NCBI GenBank assembly: GCA_027068915.1
Contig: JAMOLT010000031.1
Coordinates: forward strand, 1-33,103
DNA: 33,103 nt
Direction of reading: 5' to 3'
From: Sedimenticola sp.
Lineage (GTDB): Bacteria; Pseudomonadota; Gammaproteobacteria; Chromatiales; Chromatiaceae
Shown: piece by piece, positions 4,684 to 11,795 of the stretch
Position numbering within the stretch: position 1 is the stretch's first letter
Layout: each line of letters begins with the position of its first letter
Notes under the pieces: generated by a model
Seen by the model: only the letters and a program-made list of their open reading frames with translations
Told to the model about the DNA's origin: nothing
Databases searched by the model: none
Program-made: the position numbers and the translations under genes

Positions 4684-6519
4684 ATGAGATACAAATATAC
4701 AGACACTTCCGGGGCAGGTATGTCCCTTTCACGCCGCCGTTTCGTACAGGGGCTGGCCATGGGAGGCGTGGCCGCAAGCATGGGCTTGAGTTCCCGTGCA
4801 CTGTGGGCCAATGCCGGCCAGCAACAGAAGATCCCCACCCTCAGGGGCACGGAATTCAACCTGTCCATTGGTGAACAGGTGGTCAATTTCACGGGTACGC
4901 CGCGTATCGGCACTACGATAAACGGTTCTCTGCCAGCGCCAATCCTGCGCTGGAAGGAAGGCGAAACCGTCACCCTGCGGGTGACCAATAATCTGCCGGA
5001 AACCAGCTCTATTCATTGGCATGGCCTGATCCTGCCCAGCGGCATGGATGGCGTGCCGAATATCTCCGACGGTTTTTCCGGCATTGCCCCCGGGGAAACC
5101 TTCACCTACAAATTCCCCCTGGTACAGAGTGGCACCTACTGGTATCACAGCCATTCCGGGTTTCAGGAACAGACCGGCCTGTATGGGCCTATCGTCATCG
5201 AGCCTCGTGAACCCGAGCCTTTCGTTTATGACCGTGACTATGTGGTCATGCTGTCCGACTGGACGGATGAGGATCCCACAGTGGTGTATGCCAAGCTGAA
5301 AAAACTCAGCCACTACTACAACTTCAACGAGCGCACCCACAAGGATTTGATGAAAGACCTCAAGGAAAAGGGACTGGCCCGCACCTGGTCTGAACGCAAG
5401 ATGTGGAACCAGATGCGCATGAGCCAGCGGGATCTCGCGGATGTGACCGGCTACAGCTACACCTATCTGATGAACGGGCAGACCCCGGCCGATGGTTGGA
5501 TGGGCTTGTTCCGCAAAGGGGAAAAAATCCTGCTGCGCTTTATCAACGGTTCCGCCATGAGCTTCTTCGACGTGCGCATTCCGGGCTTGAAAATGACGGT
5601 AGTGGCGGCGGATGGTCAATATGTACAGCCGGTTTCCGTGGAAGAGTTTCGTATTGGCGTGGCGGAAACCTATGATGTCATAGTAGAGCCCGATGACGGC
5701 GCCTATACCATATTTGCCCAATCCATTGATCGCTCCGGTTATGCGCGGGGCACGCTCACGCCCGATCCCGCCATGACCGCCGAGGTTCCGCCAGTGGATG
5801 CGGTGCCTGATCTTACCCACACCGATATGGGGATGGATATGAGTGGCATGGCCCATGGTCAGCACGATATGGCTGGCATGGACATGCAAGGCATGGATCA
5901 CAGTCAGCATGACATGGGTGGCATGGACATGCAGGGTATGGATCACAGCCAGCATCAGATGGGCGGCGGCAAACCGGCAAACCCCTCGGATTTCTCTTCG
6001 GGAAAGATTATTCACGCGCCGGCGGAATATGGCCCCCATGTGGATATGCGCGTGAAAGCGCCCCAGTACCGTCTGGATGATCCCGGCGTTGGCCTGAGAA
6101 ACAACGGGCGAAGGGTGCTGACCTATGCGGATCTCAAACACCTTCGTGGCACCGATGATCCCCGGGAGCCGGATCGGGAAATCGAGCTGCACCTGACAGG
6201 CAATATGTCGCGCTATATGTGGTCGATGGATGGCGTCAAATTTGCGGATGCCGAGCCCCTGCGCTGGAAGATGGGTGAGCGTCTGCGCATTACCTTCGTC
6301 AACGACACCATGATGAACCACCCCATGCACCTGCATGGCATGTGGAGCGACCTGGAAACCGGTGACAATGACTACATTCCACGCAAGCATACGGTTATCG
6401 TGCAGCCAGGCGCCCGTATCAGCTATCGGGTGACGGTGGATGCGGAAGGAGGGTGGGCCTATCACTGCCATCTGTTGTATCACATGCTGGGCATGTTCCG
6501 TGAAGTACAGGTCAGCTGA
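4684..6519 (+). CDS. copA: CopA-type multicopper oxidase (copper resistance protein A)
   Basis: A 611-residue periplasmic oxidase of the PcoA/CopA family, which oxidises Cu+ to the less toxic Cu2+ and binds extra copper. A Tat signal, SRRRFVQG, lies at residues 16-23. The copper ligands are all visible: HWHG at 111-114, WYHSHSG around 153-159, HPMHLHG around 546-552, and HCHLLYHMLGM at 594-604, where Cys595 is the type 1 ligand and a Met follows. A Met/His-rich insert with repeated GMDMQGMDHSQH lies at about 381-430. ATG 4684 has AGGA 9 nt upstream; an in-frame ATG at 4720 would also keep the Tat motif. copB follows after 11 nt with its own strong binding site. Not to be confused with the P-ATPase, also called CopA, downstream. 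Confidence 0.93.
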   Translation: MRYKYTDTSGAGMSLSRRRFVQGLAMGGVAASMGLSSRALWANAGQQQKIPTLRGTEFNLSIGEQVVNFTGTPRIGTTINGSLPAPILRWKEGETVTLRVTNNLPETSSIHWHGLILPSGMDGVPNISDGFSGIAPGETFTYKFPLVQSGTYWYHSHSGFQEQTGLYGPIVIEPREPEPFVYDRDYVVMLSDWTDEDPTVVYAKLKKLSHYYNFNERTHKDLMKDLKEKGLARTWSERKMWNQMRMSQRDLADVTGYSYTYLMNGQTPADGWMGLFRKGEKILLRFINGSAMSFFDVRIPGLKMTVVAADGQYVQPVSVEEFRIGVAETYDVIVEPDDGAYTIFAQSIDRSGYARGTLTPDPAMTAEVPPVDAVPDLTHTDMGMDMSGMAHGQHDMAGMDMQGMDHSQHDMGGMDMQGMDHSQHQMGGGKPANPSDFSSGKIIHAPAEYGPHVDMRVKAPQYRLDDPGVGLRNNGRRVLTYADLKHLRGTDDPREPDREIELHLTGNMSRYMWSMDGVKFADAEPLRWKMGERLRITFVNDTMMNHPMHLHGMWSDLETGDNDYIPRKHTVIVQPGARISYRVTVDAEGGWAYHCHLLYHMLGMFREVQVS

Positions 6520-6530
6520 GGAGGAATGAA

Positions 6531-7229
6531 ATGAAACATATCAATAAAGTATTACTGGCGTTGCTCTTCAGCGGGAATGCTGTCGCCGGCATGAGTGATG
6601 ATCCGTTCCTGTTTATGCTGAAAGTGGACAAACTGGAACTGCGCGATGCAGATGACGGCACCGCGCTGGTCTGGGATGCCCAGGCCTGGGCGGGGAAGGA
6701 CCTGCACAAGCTATGGCTCAAAACCGAGGGTGAGCGGATGAACGCTGAAACCGAGGAAGGAAGCGTGGAACTGCTGTACAGCAGGGCCATCGCGCCCTTC
6801 TGGGACTTGCAGGCGGGATGGCGGCATGATTTTCGTCCCGAACCGAATCGTGATTGGTTCGCCTTTGGCCTGAAGGGCCTGGCGCCCTATCTGTTCGAGG
6901 TGGATGCCACCGCCTATGTGGGGGAATCCGGTCGCATGGCGGCTGGCCTGGCGGTGGAATATGAATACATGTTTACGCAGAAACTGATTCTGTCGCCGGA
7001 ACTCGAGATGAGCTTCTATAGCAAAGATGACGAGGCCGTGGGTATCGGTTCCGGGCTGTCCGGGATGGAAGCGGGGTTGCGTCTGCGGTATGAAATCGTG
7101 CGGGAGTTCGCCCCTTATATCGGCGTCAACTGGTGGCGCAAGTTTGGCAATACCGCTGACTATGCCAGAGCAGAGGGTGGAAAAGTAGATGATGTCGAGT
7201 TTGTAGCGGGTTTCCGCTTGTGGTTTTGA
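6531..7229 (+). CDS. copB: CopB family outer-membrane copper resistance protein
   Basis: A 232-residue protein with a signal peptide (MKHINKVLLALLFSGNAVAG) and a body of alternating hydrophobic strands ending in GFRLWF, a C-terminal Phe typical of outer-membrane beta barrels. Blocks such as DLQAGWRHD, DWFAFGLKGLAPYLFEVDATAY and LRLRYEI are characteristic of CopB/PcoB. The family often has a long Met-rich N-terminal insert before the barrel; here it is missing, so this is a short form and the Met-rich function may be carried by CopA and the small secreted protein. GGAGGA lies 6 nt before ATG 6531, and copA ends 11 nt upstream, so both are on one transcript. Confidence 0.9.
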   Translation: MKHINKVLLALLFSGNAVAGMSDDPFLFMLKVDKLELRDADDGTALVWDAQAWAGKDLHKLWLKTEGERMNAETEEGSVELLYSRAIAPFWDLQAGWRHDFRPEPNRDWFAFGLKGLAPYLFEVDATAYVGESGRMAAGLAVEYEYMFTQKLILSPELEMSFYSKDDEAVGIGSGLSGMEAGLRLRYEIVREFAPYIGVNWWRKFGNTADYARAEGGKVDDVEFVAGFRLWF

Positions 7230-7243
7230 ACAGGAGAGAAAAA

Positions 7244-7726
7244 ATGAATAAGCAAAATACAATGCAGCGCAAGAGCCGATATGCAATCGCCTTGCTGATG
7301 TTTATGGGCGGCTTCGCCGCTGTCGGAACCTATCTGTTTATGCCCAAGGCGGCGCAGGCTGCGGAAATGGTGGTGTACAAAAGTCCGACTTGCGGCTGCT
7401 GCAAGAAATGGGTTGAGCATATGCGGAAGAACGGCTTCGATGTGAAGGTTCGCGAGCAACACAACGTCGCGCCGGTAAAAGACAAACTGGGTGTCCCCAA
7501 GCGGCTGCGTTCCTGTCATACGGCCAAAGTGGGAGGCTATGTGGTCGAAGGGCATGTGCCTGCCGACGTGGTAAAACGTCTGCTGGAAGAAAAACCGGAA
7601 GTGGTTGGCATCGCCGTGCCGGGCATGCCCATGGGATCCCCCGGTATGGAGGGTTTCCGCAAGGACCCCTATGACATCATTACCTTTTCCAGTACCGGCA
7701 GGATGAGTGTCTTCGCCAGCCGCTGA
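7244..7726 (+). CDS. DUF411 family periplasmic metal-binding protein
   Basis: A 160-residue exported protein. Residues 1-38 contain an uncleaved or cleavable signal (YAIALLMFMGGFAAVGTYLF, then PKAAQAAE). The DUF411 domain follows: VVYKSPTCGCCKKWVEHM carries the CxCC metal-binding pattern, later RSCHTAKVGGYVVEGHVPAD and GMPMGSPGME. The family is common in copper and silver resistance clusters and is thought to bind the metal in the periplasm; a thioredoxin-like fold has been proposed. GGAGAG (7232-7237) precedes ATG 7244, 14 nt after copB. It is followed by a strong hairpin that may end the copA-copB-DUF411 transcript. Confidence 0.87.
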   Translation: MNKQNTMQRKSRYAIALLMFMGGFAAVGTYLFMPKAAQAAEMVVYKSPTCGCCKKWVEHMRKNGFDVKVREQHNVAPVKDKLGVPKRLRSCHTAKVGGYVVEGHVPADVVKRLLEEKPEVVGIAVPGMPMGSPGMEGFRKDPYDIITFSSTGRMSVFASR

Positions 7727-7755
7727 TCGGCGCCCTGAAAAGTAGGTACGGGTGC

Positions 7756-7790
7756 AGAGCCTCTGGTAGGATTGGCAGACCAGAGGCTCT
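7756..7790 (+). terminator. 12-bp perfect hairpin between the DUF411 gene and the Cu+ ATPase gene
   Basis: AGAGCCTCTGGT (7756-7767) pairs perfectly with ACCAGAGGCTCT (7779-7790) across an 11-base loop. The tail TTCGCTGATTTG has few T residues in a row, so it may be an imperfect terminator, a stabilising 3' hairpin or an operator for the ATPase gene that begins 31 nt later. Confidence 0.45.
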
Positions 7791-7820
7791 TCGCTGATTT
7801 GATGATGAAAGGTTGCGCCA

Positions 7821-10769
7821 ATGCAAGCTGAGGACGGTTCCATTCCTGAAGAATATCTCCTGCAGGTGCAAGGCATGACTTGCGGGCATTGCTCCACACG
7901 GGTGGAGGAAGCGGCGCAGTCCGTGGAAGGGGTCGCCGGCGCCGAAGTGGATCTGGAAGCAGGTACGATCCGGGTTCGGGGTGGCCGCCCCCACGAAGTG
8001 CTGGAGGCAATCGGCAAGGCGGGTTATGAGGCCGCGCCTGTGCCGGATATTCCTCAAAGTTGTTCTTTGTCTGAGGAACAGAACGCAGCCTCCCCGTCGG
8101 TCTCGCTGGCCAATGCCTACACCCTGTCGGTGGGCGAGATGACCTGCGCCAGCTGTGTGGGGCGGGTGGAAAAAGCCATACTCGCCGTGGATGGCGTCCG
8201 GGCAGTGGCTGTCGATCTGGTCAACCAGACTGCGCAGGTGGCGGGCGGCGACCCCCAGGCGGTTATTGATGCCATCGTCGACCAGGGCTACCCGGCGAAA
8301 TTGCAGCAAGGAGCGGTCCGGGATGATGGCTATGTGCTGACCATTGACGGCATGACCTGTTCCAGTTGTGTTGCGGCGGTGGAGAAAGCGATCAAGACGG
8401 TTCCGGGAGTCACCCGGGCCGCCGTGAACCTGCTGGAGAAAAACGCGCTTGTTCATGGTGGCGACCCCCAGGCCGTCATCCGGGCGGTCATCGACCAGGG
8501 CTATGAAGCCCGCCTTCAGGACAACCATGCTGCCACAGACGAATTCCGGCTGGTGTTTGCCGCTGCCGGCGATGCGCGCCAGGGCATGGAGGCACTGCAA
8601 ACGCTGCTGGCGGATGTTTCCGGCGCGGAAATAATCGAAGCGCAGTGGCCGGTGGTTACAGTAAGAACCGCAGAGCATCCCGCACGACTGGTGCTGCGCT
8701 TACGGGATCGTGGCATACAGGCTGCCGTCGAGGAGAAGTTTGTCGATCCCTATGTAGAGCAGGCGCGAAAAGCCCAGCAGGAAATTCGCCGCTCCTGGCA
8801 GCGCGCAGGTGTTGCCGGACTGATCGGCGGTCTGCTTATGGCAGGGGAATTCAGTGGCGTATTGCCTCACCTGAAAAGCGGGCAAATGGTTCTGGGCGTG
8901 AGCAGCCAGGTGATATGGGCCGGAATCGCTCTCCTGGTGTTGTTTGCCATGTGGTTCAGCGGCAGAAACTACTATCGTACAGCCCTCCGCCAGGCGCGCC
9001 ATTTTTCCGCCAACATGGATACCCTGGTCGCCCTGGGAACCTCCGCCGCCTGGCTGTCGTCGGCAATCTTTATCATCAATCCCAATTTCATTCCCGGAGA
9101 ACCCAAGCTGTACCTGGATGCCGCCGTGCTCATTCTGGCCTTCCTGCAACTGGGTCACGCCCTGGAAATCCGCGCCAAGCGCACCACCAGTGAAGCCATT
9201 GGCTCCCTGCTCAAGCTGGCGCCGAAAACCGCAAGAGTGGTGCTGGATGCGGAAGAGGTGGAACTGCCCGTATCCTTGCTGCGTCCCGGTGATTTCCTGC
9301 GTGTGCGCCCGGGGGAGACAGTGCCTATCGATGGGGTGATTGCGGAAGGCGGTTCCAGCATTGATGAGGCCATGCTCACCGGAGAACCCATTCCGGTGGA
9401 GAAAAAAGCGGGAGATACGGTGATTGGCGGCACCCGCAACCTCAATGGCAGCTTTGTGCTCCGGGTCAGCAAACCCGCCAATGAAACCACCTTGTCCCAC
9501 ATCATCGAGATGGTGAAGAAGGCGCAGCTGAGCAAGCCGGGCATCGCCCGCCTGGTGGACAAGGTGTCTGCCGTATTCGTGCCCATCGTCATCGTCATCG
9601 CCTTCAGCGCCTTTGATGTCTGGTATTTCGTTGGTCCCGAACCCTCTCTCGCCTACGCGCTCACCGCCGGCATCGCCGTGCTGGTGATTGCCTGTCCCTG
9701 CGCCCTGGGCTTGGCCACCCCCATTGCCATCATGATGGGGACGGGCAGGGCGGCGCAGCTGAATATTCTGATACGCAACAGCGAAGCCCTGCAAAGTGCG
9801 TCGAAACTTACGCACCTGGTGGTGGACAAGACGGGAACCCTGACCCAGGGCAGGCCGGAAGTGACTGGAATCTATCCGTCTCAAGGTGTTAGCGCGGATG
9901 AGTTATTGGTTCTGGCGGCCAGTCTGGAGAGCCAGTCAGAGCACCCCTTGGCGGAAGCCATCAACAAGGCTGCCGGGGAAAGGGCGCTGCCCCGGCGTGA
10001 GGTAGATGATTTTCTGGCCGTATCCGGCCGGGGCATTCAGGCAAGAATCGATGGGGAGCTGACCGTGCTTGGCAACCAGCATTATCTGCGCGATGCGGGC
10101 ATAGAGATTCCCCATGAGCTGCAGCAGATTGCCGCACGGGAAGCGCAGCTTGGCGGCACGCCCATCTGGCTGGGCAGGGGCGGCAAGCTGGGCGGCTTGC
10201 TGGTGTTGAAGGATCCCGTTCGTGAAGATACGCCCAAGGCGGTCAAGGCCCTGCAAAAGCGGGGCATTCAACTGGTTATGTGCACCGGAGACAATGAAAT
10301 CACCGCCCGGGCAGTGGCCAAACAGCTGGGCATTGCAGAAGTGCATAGCGAAGTCATGCCCGAGGAAAAGCTTGCCGTGGTCAAGAATTTGCAGGCGCAG
10401 GGACATAAGGTTGGCATGGTGGGCGATGGTGTAAACGACGCCCCGGCCCTGGCCCAGGCCGATACCAGCTTTGCCATTGGCAGTGGCACCGATGTGGCCA
10501 TAGACAATGCGGATATCACCCTGGCGGGCGATTCTCTCGCCAATGTCAGTACGGCCATTGCCGTTTCCACGGCAACCATTCGTAACATCAAGCAAAACCT
10601 GTTTGGCGCCTTCATTTATAATGTGACCGGCATTCCACTGGCGGCAGGAGTGCTTTACCCGCTGACGGGCTGGATGCTGGAACCCATGTTCGCCAGTGCG
10701 GCCATGGCGTTGTCATCGGTCACTGTAGTGACCAATGCCAACCGCCTGCGTTTTTTCAAACCTGAGTAG
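7821..10769 (+). CDS. copA: Cu+-exporting P1B-type ATPase with three N-terminal metal-binding domains
   Basis: A 982-residue inner-membrane pump that drives Cu+ (or Ag+) from cytoplasm to periplasm. Three HMA domains carry GMTCGHC (Cys21/24), MTCASC (Cys109/112) and MTCSSC (Cys180/183); a fourth region with weaker HMA-like layout but no CxxC covers about 235-300. Then come membrane helices, the transport motif CPC at 625-627, phosphorylation site DKTGTLT (Asp669), the SEHPLAEA histidine motif and the hinge [10 protein letters not shown] (Asp869). C-terminal helices end in [20 protein letters not shown]. The second and third HMA tails are nearly the same (GGDPQAVI...DQGY), suggesting internal duplication. 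Usual family members have one or two HMA domains and about 750-850 residues. It is followed by a CopZ-like gene after 12 nt. The symbol is shared with the oxidase at 4684. Confidence 0.95.
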   Translation: MQAEDGSIPEEYLLQVQGMTCGHCSTRVEEAAQSVEGVAGAEVDLEAGTIRVRGGRPHEVLEAIGKAGYEAAPVPDIPQSCSLSEEQNAASPSVSLANAYTLSVGEMTCASCVGRVEKAILAVDGVRAVAVDLVNQTAQVAGGDPQAVIDAIVDQGYPAKLQQGAVRDDGYVLTIDGMTCSSCVAAVEKAIKTVPGVTRAAVNLLEKNALVHGGDPQAVIRAVIDQGYEARLQDNHAATDEFRLVFAAAGDARQGMEALQTLLADVSGAEIIEAQWPVVTVRTAEHPARLVLRLRDRGIQAAVEEKFVDPYVEQARKAQQEIRRSWQRAGVAGLIGGLLMAGEFSGVLPHLKSGQMVLGVSSQVIWAGIALLVLFAMWFSGRNYYRTALRQARHFSANMDTLVALGTSAAWLSSAIFIINPNFIPGEPKLYLDAAVLILAFLQLGHALEIRAKRTTSEAIGSLLKLAPKTARVVLDAEEVELPVSLLRPGDFLRVRPGETVPIDGVIAEGGSSIDEAMLTGEPIPVEKKAGDTVIGGTRNLNGSFVLRVSKPANETTLSHIIEMVKKAQLSKPGIARLVDKVSAVFVPIVIVIAFSAFDVWYFVGPEPSLAYALTAGIAVLVIACPCALGLATPIAIMMGTGRAAQLNILIRNSEALQSASKLTHLVVDKTGTLTQGRPEVTGIYPSQGVSADELLVLAASLESQSEHPLAEAINKAAGERALPRREVDDFLAVSGRGIQARIDGELTVLGNQHYLRDAGIEIPHELQQIAAREAQLGGTPIWLGRGGKLGGLLVLKDPVREDTPKAVKALQKRGIQLVMCTGDNEITARAVAKQLGIAEVHSEVMPEEKLAVVKNLQAQGHKVGMVGDGVNDAPALAQADTSFAIGSGTDVAIDNADITLAGDSLANVSTAIAVSTATIRNIKQNLFGAFIYNVTGIPLAAGVLYPLTGWMLEPMFASAAMALSSVTVVTNANRLRFFKPE

Positions 10770-10781
10770 CAAGGTATATCG

Positions 10782-10991
10782 ATGTCTAGGGAAATCAAAC
10801 TGACCATTACCGGCATGACCTGCGGCCATTGCGTGGCGCATGCCAAAAAGAGCCTTGAAGCCGTTCCCGGCGTCAGCAAGGTGGAAGTAAGCCTGGAGCC
10901 GGGATCTGCAACCATCGAAGGCGATGTGGATACAGCGGCGCTGCTGGCGGCGGTGAAAGATGCCGGTTATGAGGCTGTGATTGATGAATAG
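10782..10991 (+). CDS. copZ: CopZ-like copper chaperone (HMA domain)
   Basis: A 69-residue single-domain protein with the site GMTCGHCVAHAKKSLEAVPG (Cys14 and Cys17) and the usual closing VKDAGYEAVI. Such proteins carry Cu+ in the cytoplasm and hand it to the HMA domains of the exporter, here encoded 12 nt upstream. The extra His beside the second Cys (GHC) matches HMA1 of the ATPase. Its end overlaps the next gene by 8 nt, so the phosphatase is likely translated from the same message. Confidence 0.92.
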   Translation: MSREIKLTITGMTCGHCVAHAKKSLEAVPGVSKVEVSLEPGSATIEGDVDTAALLAAVKDAGYEAVIDE

Positions 10992-11484
10992 GCAGGACAA
11001 AGTCGGAGTTTTGTTTATCTGCATGGGCAATATTTGCCGGTCTCCCACTGCCCATGGTGTGTTTCGAAAGCTGGTGCAGGATGAAGGGCTGGAGCAGTGG
11101 ATTGAAATCGATTCCGCCGGCACCCATGCCTATCATGTGGGCTCTTCACCGGATCCTCGCGCCCAGGCGGCAGCGGCGAGTCGGAATATTGATCTTTCGG
11201 ATTTGCGTGGCCGCCAGGTCGAGATGGGAGACTTCCATCGTTTTGAATACATTCTGGCCATGGACACTGAGAATCTCGGTATCCTCAAGGAGCTTTGTCC
11301 GGCGGAAGCGGAAGAAAAGCTGTGCCTGTTCATGGAGTTCGCCCCGGATTACGGGATGCGGGAAGTACCAGATCCCTACTATGGTGGTGATCGTGGTTTC
11401 GATCAGGTCTTTGATATGATTGAAGAGGCGTCCAAGGGGTTGATAGCAGAGATACGCCAGCGCCATCTATCAGCAGGCTGTTGA
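10984..11484 (+). CDS. Low-molecular-weight protein-tyrosine phosphatase
   Basis: A 166-residue cytoplasmic enzyme. The phosphate loop CMGNICRSP starts at Cys13 and includes Arg19; the general-acid loop is VPDPYYGG at about residues 121-128. SAGTHAYHVG and DPRAQAAAASRNIDLSDLRGRQ match LMW-PTP proteins rather than arsenate reductases of the ArsC type, which have extra conserved cysteines. ATG 10984 overlaps the copZ stop by 8 nt, so the two genes are translationally coupled; a TTG one codon earlier is a poorer choice. The reason for placing a phosphatase with copper export is unknown. The last codons form part of a 15-bp hairpin. Confidence 0.9.
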   Translation: MNRQDKVGVLFICMGNICRSPTAHGVFRKLVQDEGLEQWIEIDSAGTHAYHVGSSPDPRAQAAAASRNIDLSDLRGRQVEMGDFHRFEYILAMDTENLGILKELCPAEAEEKLCLFMEFAPDYGMREVPDPYYGGDRGFDQVFDMIEEASKGLIAEIRQRHLSAGC

Positions 11485-11509
11485 AAAACACCAGTTTTCA
11501 ACAGCCTGC
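11473..11509 (+). terminator. 15-bp hairpin overlapping the phosphatase stop codon
   Basis: GCAGGCTGTTGAAAA (11473-11487) pairs perfectly with TTTTCAACAGCCTGC (11495-11509). The stop TGA (11482-11484) is inside the left arm. There is no T-run after it, but the A-T part of the stem resembles a terminator in either direction. The half sequence also resembles terminal repeats of some insertion sequences, so it may be a footprint of a mobile element. Confidence 0.5.
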
Positions 11510-11530
11510 ACACCGTATAAGGACGTGCGG

Positions 11531-11563
11531 CCATTTTCAATGACCATAAGCCATTGAAAATGG
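11531..11563. repeat. 12-bp inverted repeat in the spacer between the phosphatase gene and rne
   Basis: CCATTTTCAATG and CATTGAAAATGG are separated by nine bases. Together with the hairpin 22 nt upstream it makes a pair of strong stems. The remainder of 11485-11744 shows no gene I can support. Confidence 0.5.
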
Positions 11564-11744
11564 AAGTTCATCATCTTATTCAGCAAAGCCAGCGGCGGGG
11601 TTGTTGTCAATATTGCTATTGGCAATGAATCCAACTGCATAACAATTCGTTTTACCGGGGGAGATTTCCTTTTGCTTGCGCAAAAGCCGCACCACTTTTT
11701 CTGCCGCTGATGGGGCGAGGTTAGGATGCTCCTGATTGTATTGC

Positions 11745-11780
11745 AAAAAAAGGCCGCTCGGAAATGGAGCGGCCTTTTTT
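11745..11780 (-). terminator. Bidirectional intrinsic terminator after rne
   Basis: A-run, AGGCCGCTC, loop, GAGCGGCCT and T-run form a symmetrical terminator that works for rne on the minus strand (16 nt after its stop) and could stop transcripts coming from the copper cluster on the plus strand. Confidence 0.85.
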
Positions 11781-11795
11781 GGGGTGGGTTGCCGG

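Noticed and set aside
4729-6483. 584-codon open frame on the minus strand opposite copA
   Set aside because: It is the mirror of a GC-rich, Met/His-rich coding strand; its translation is His/Ile-rich low-complexity with no family features, and copA on the plus strand is unmistakable.
10984-11484. Arsenate reductase (ArsC, LMW-PTP-like)
   Set aside because: The extra redox cysteines of thioredoxin-linked ArsC are not seen and no other ars genes are nearby, so the phosphatase call is preferred.
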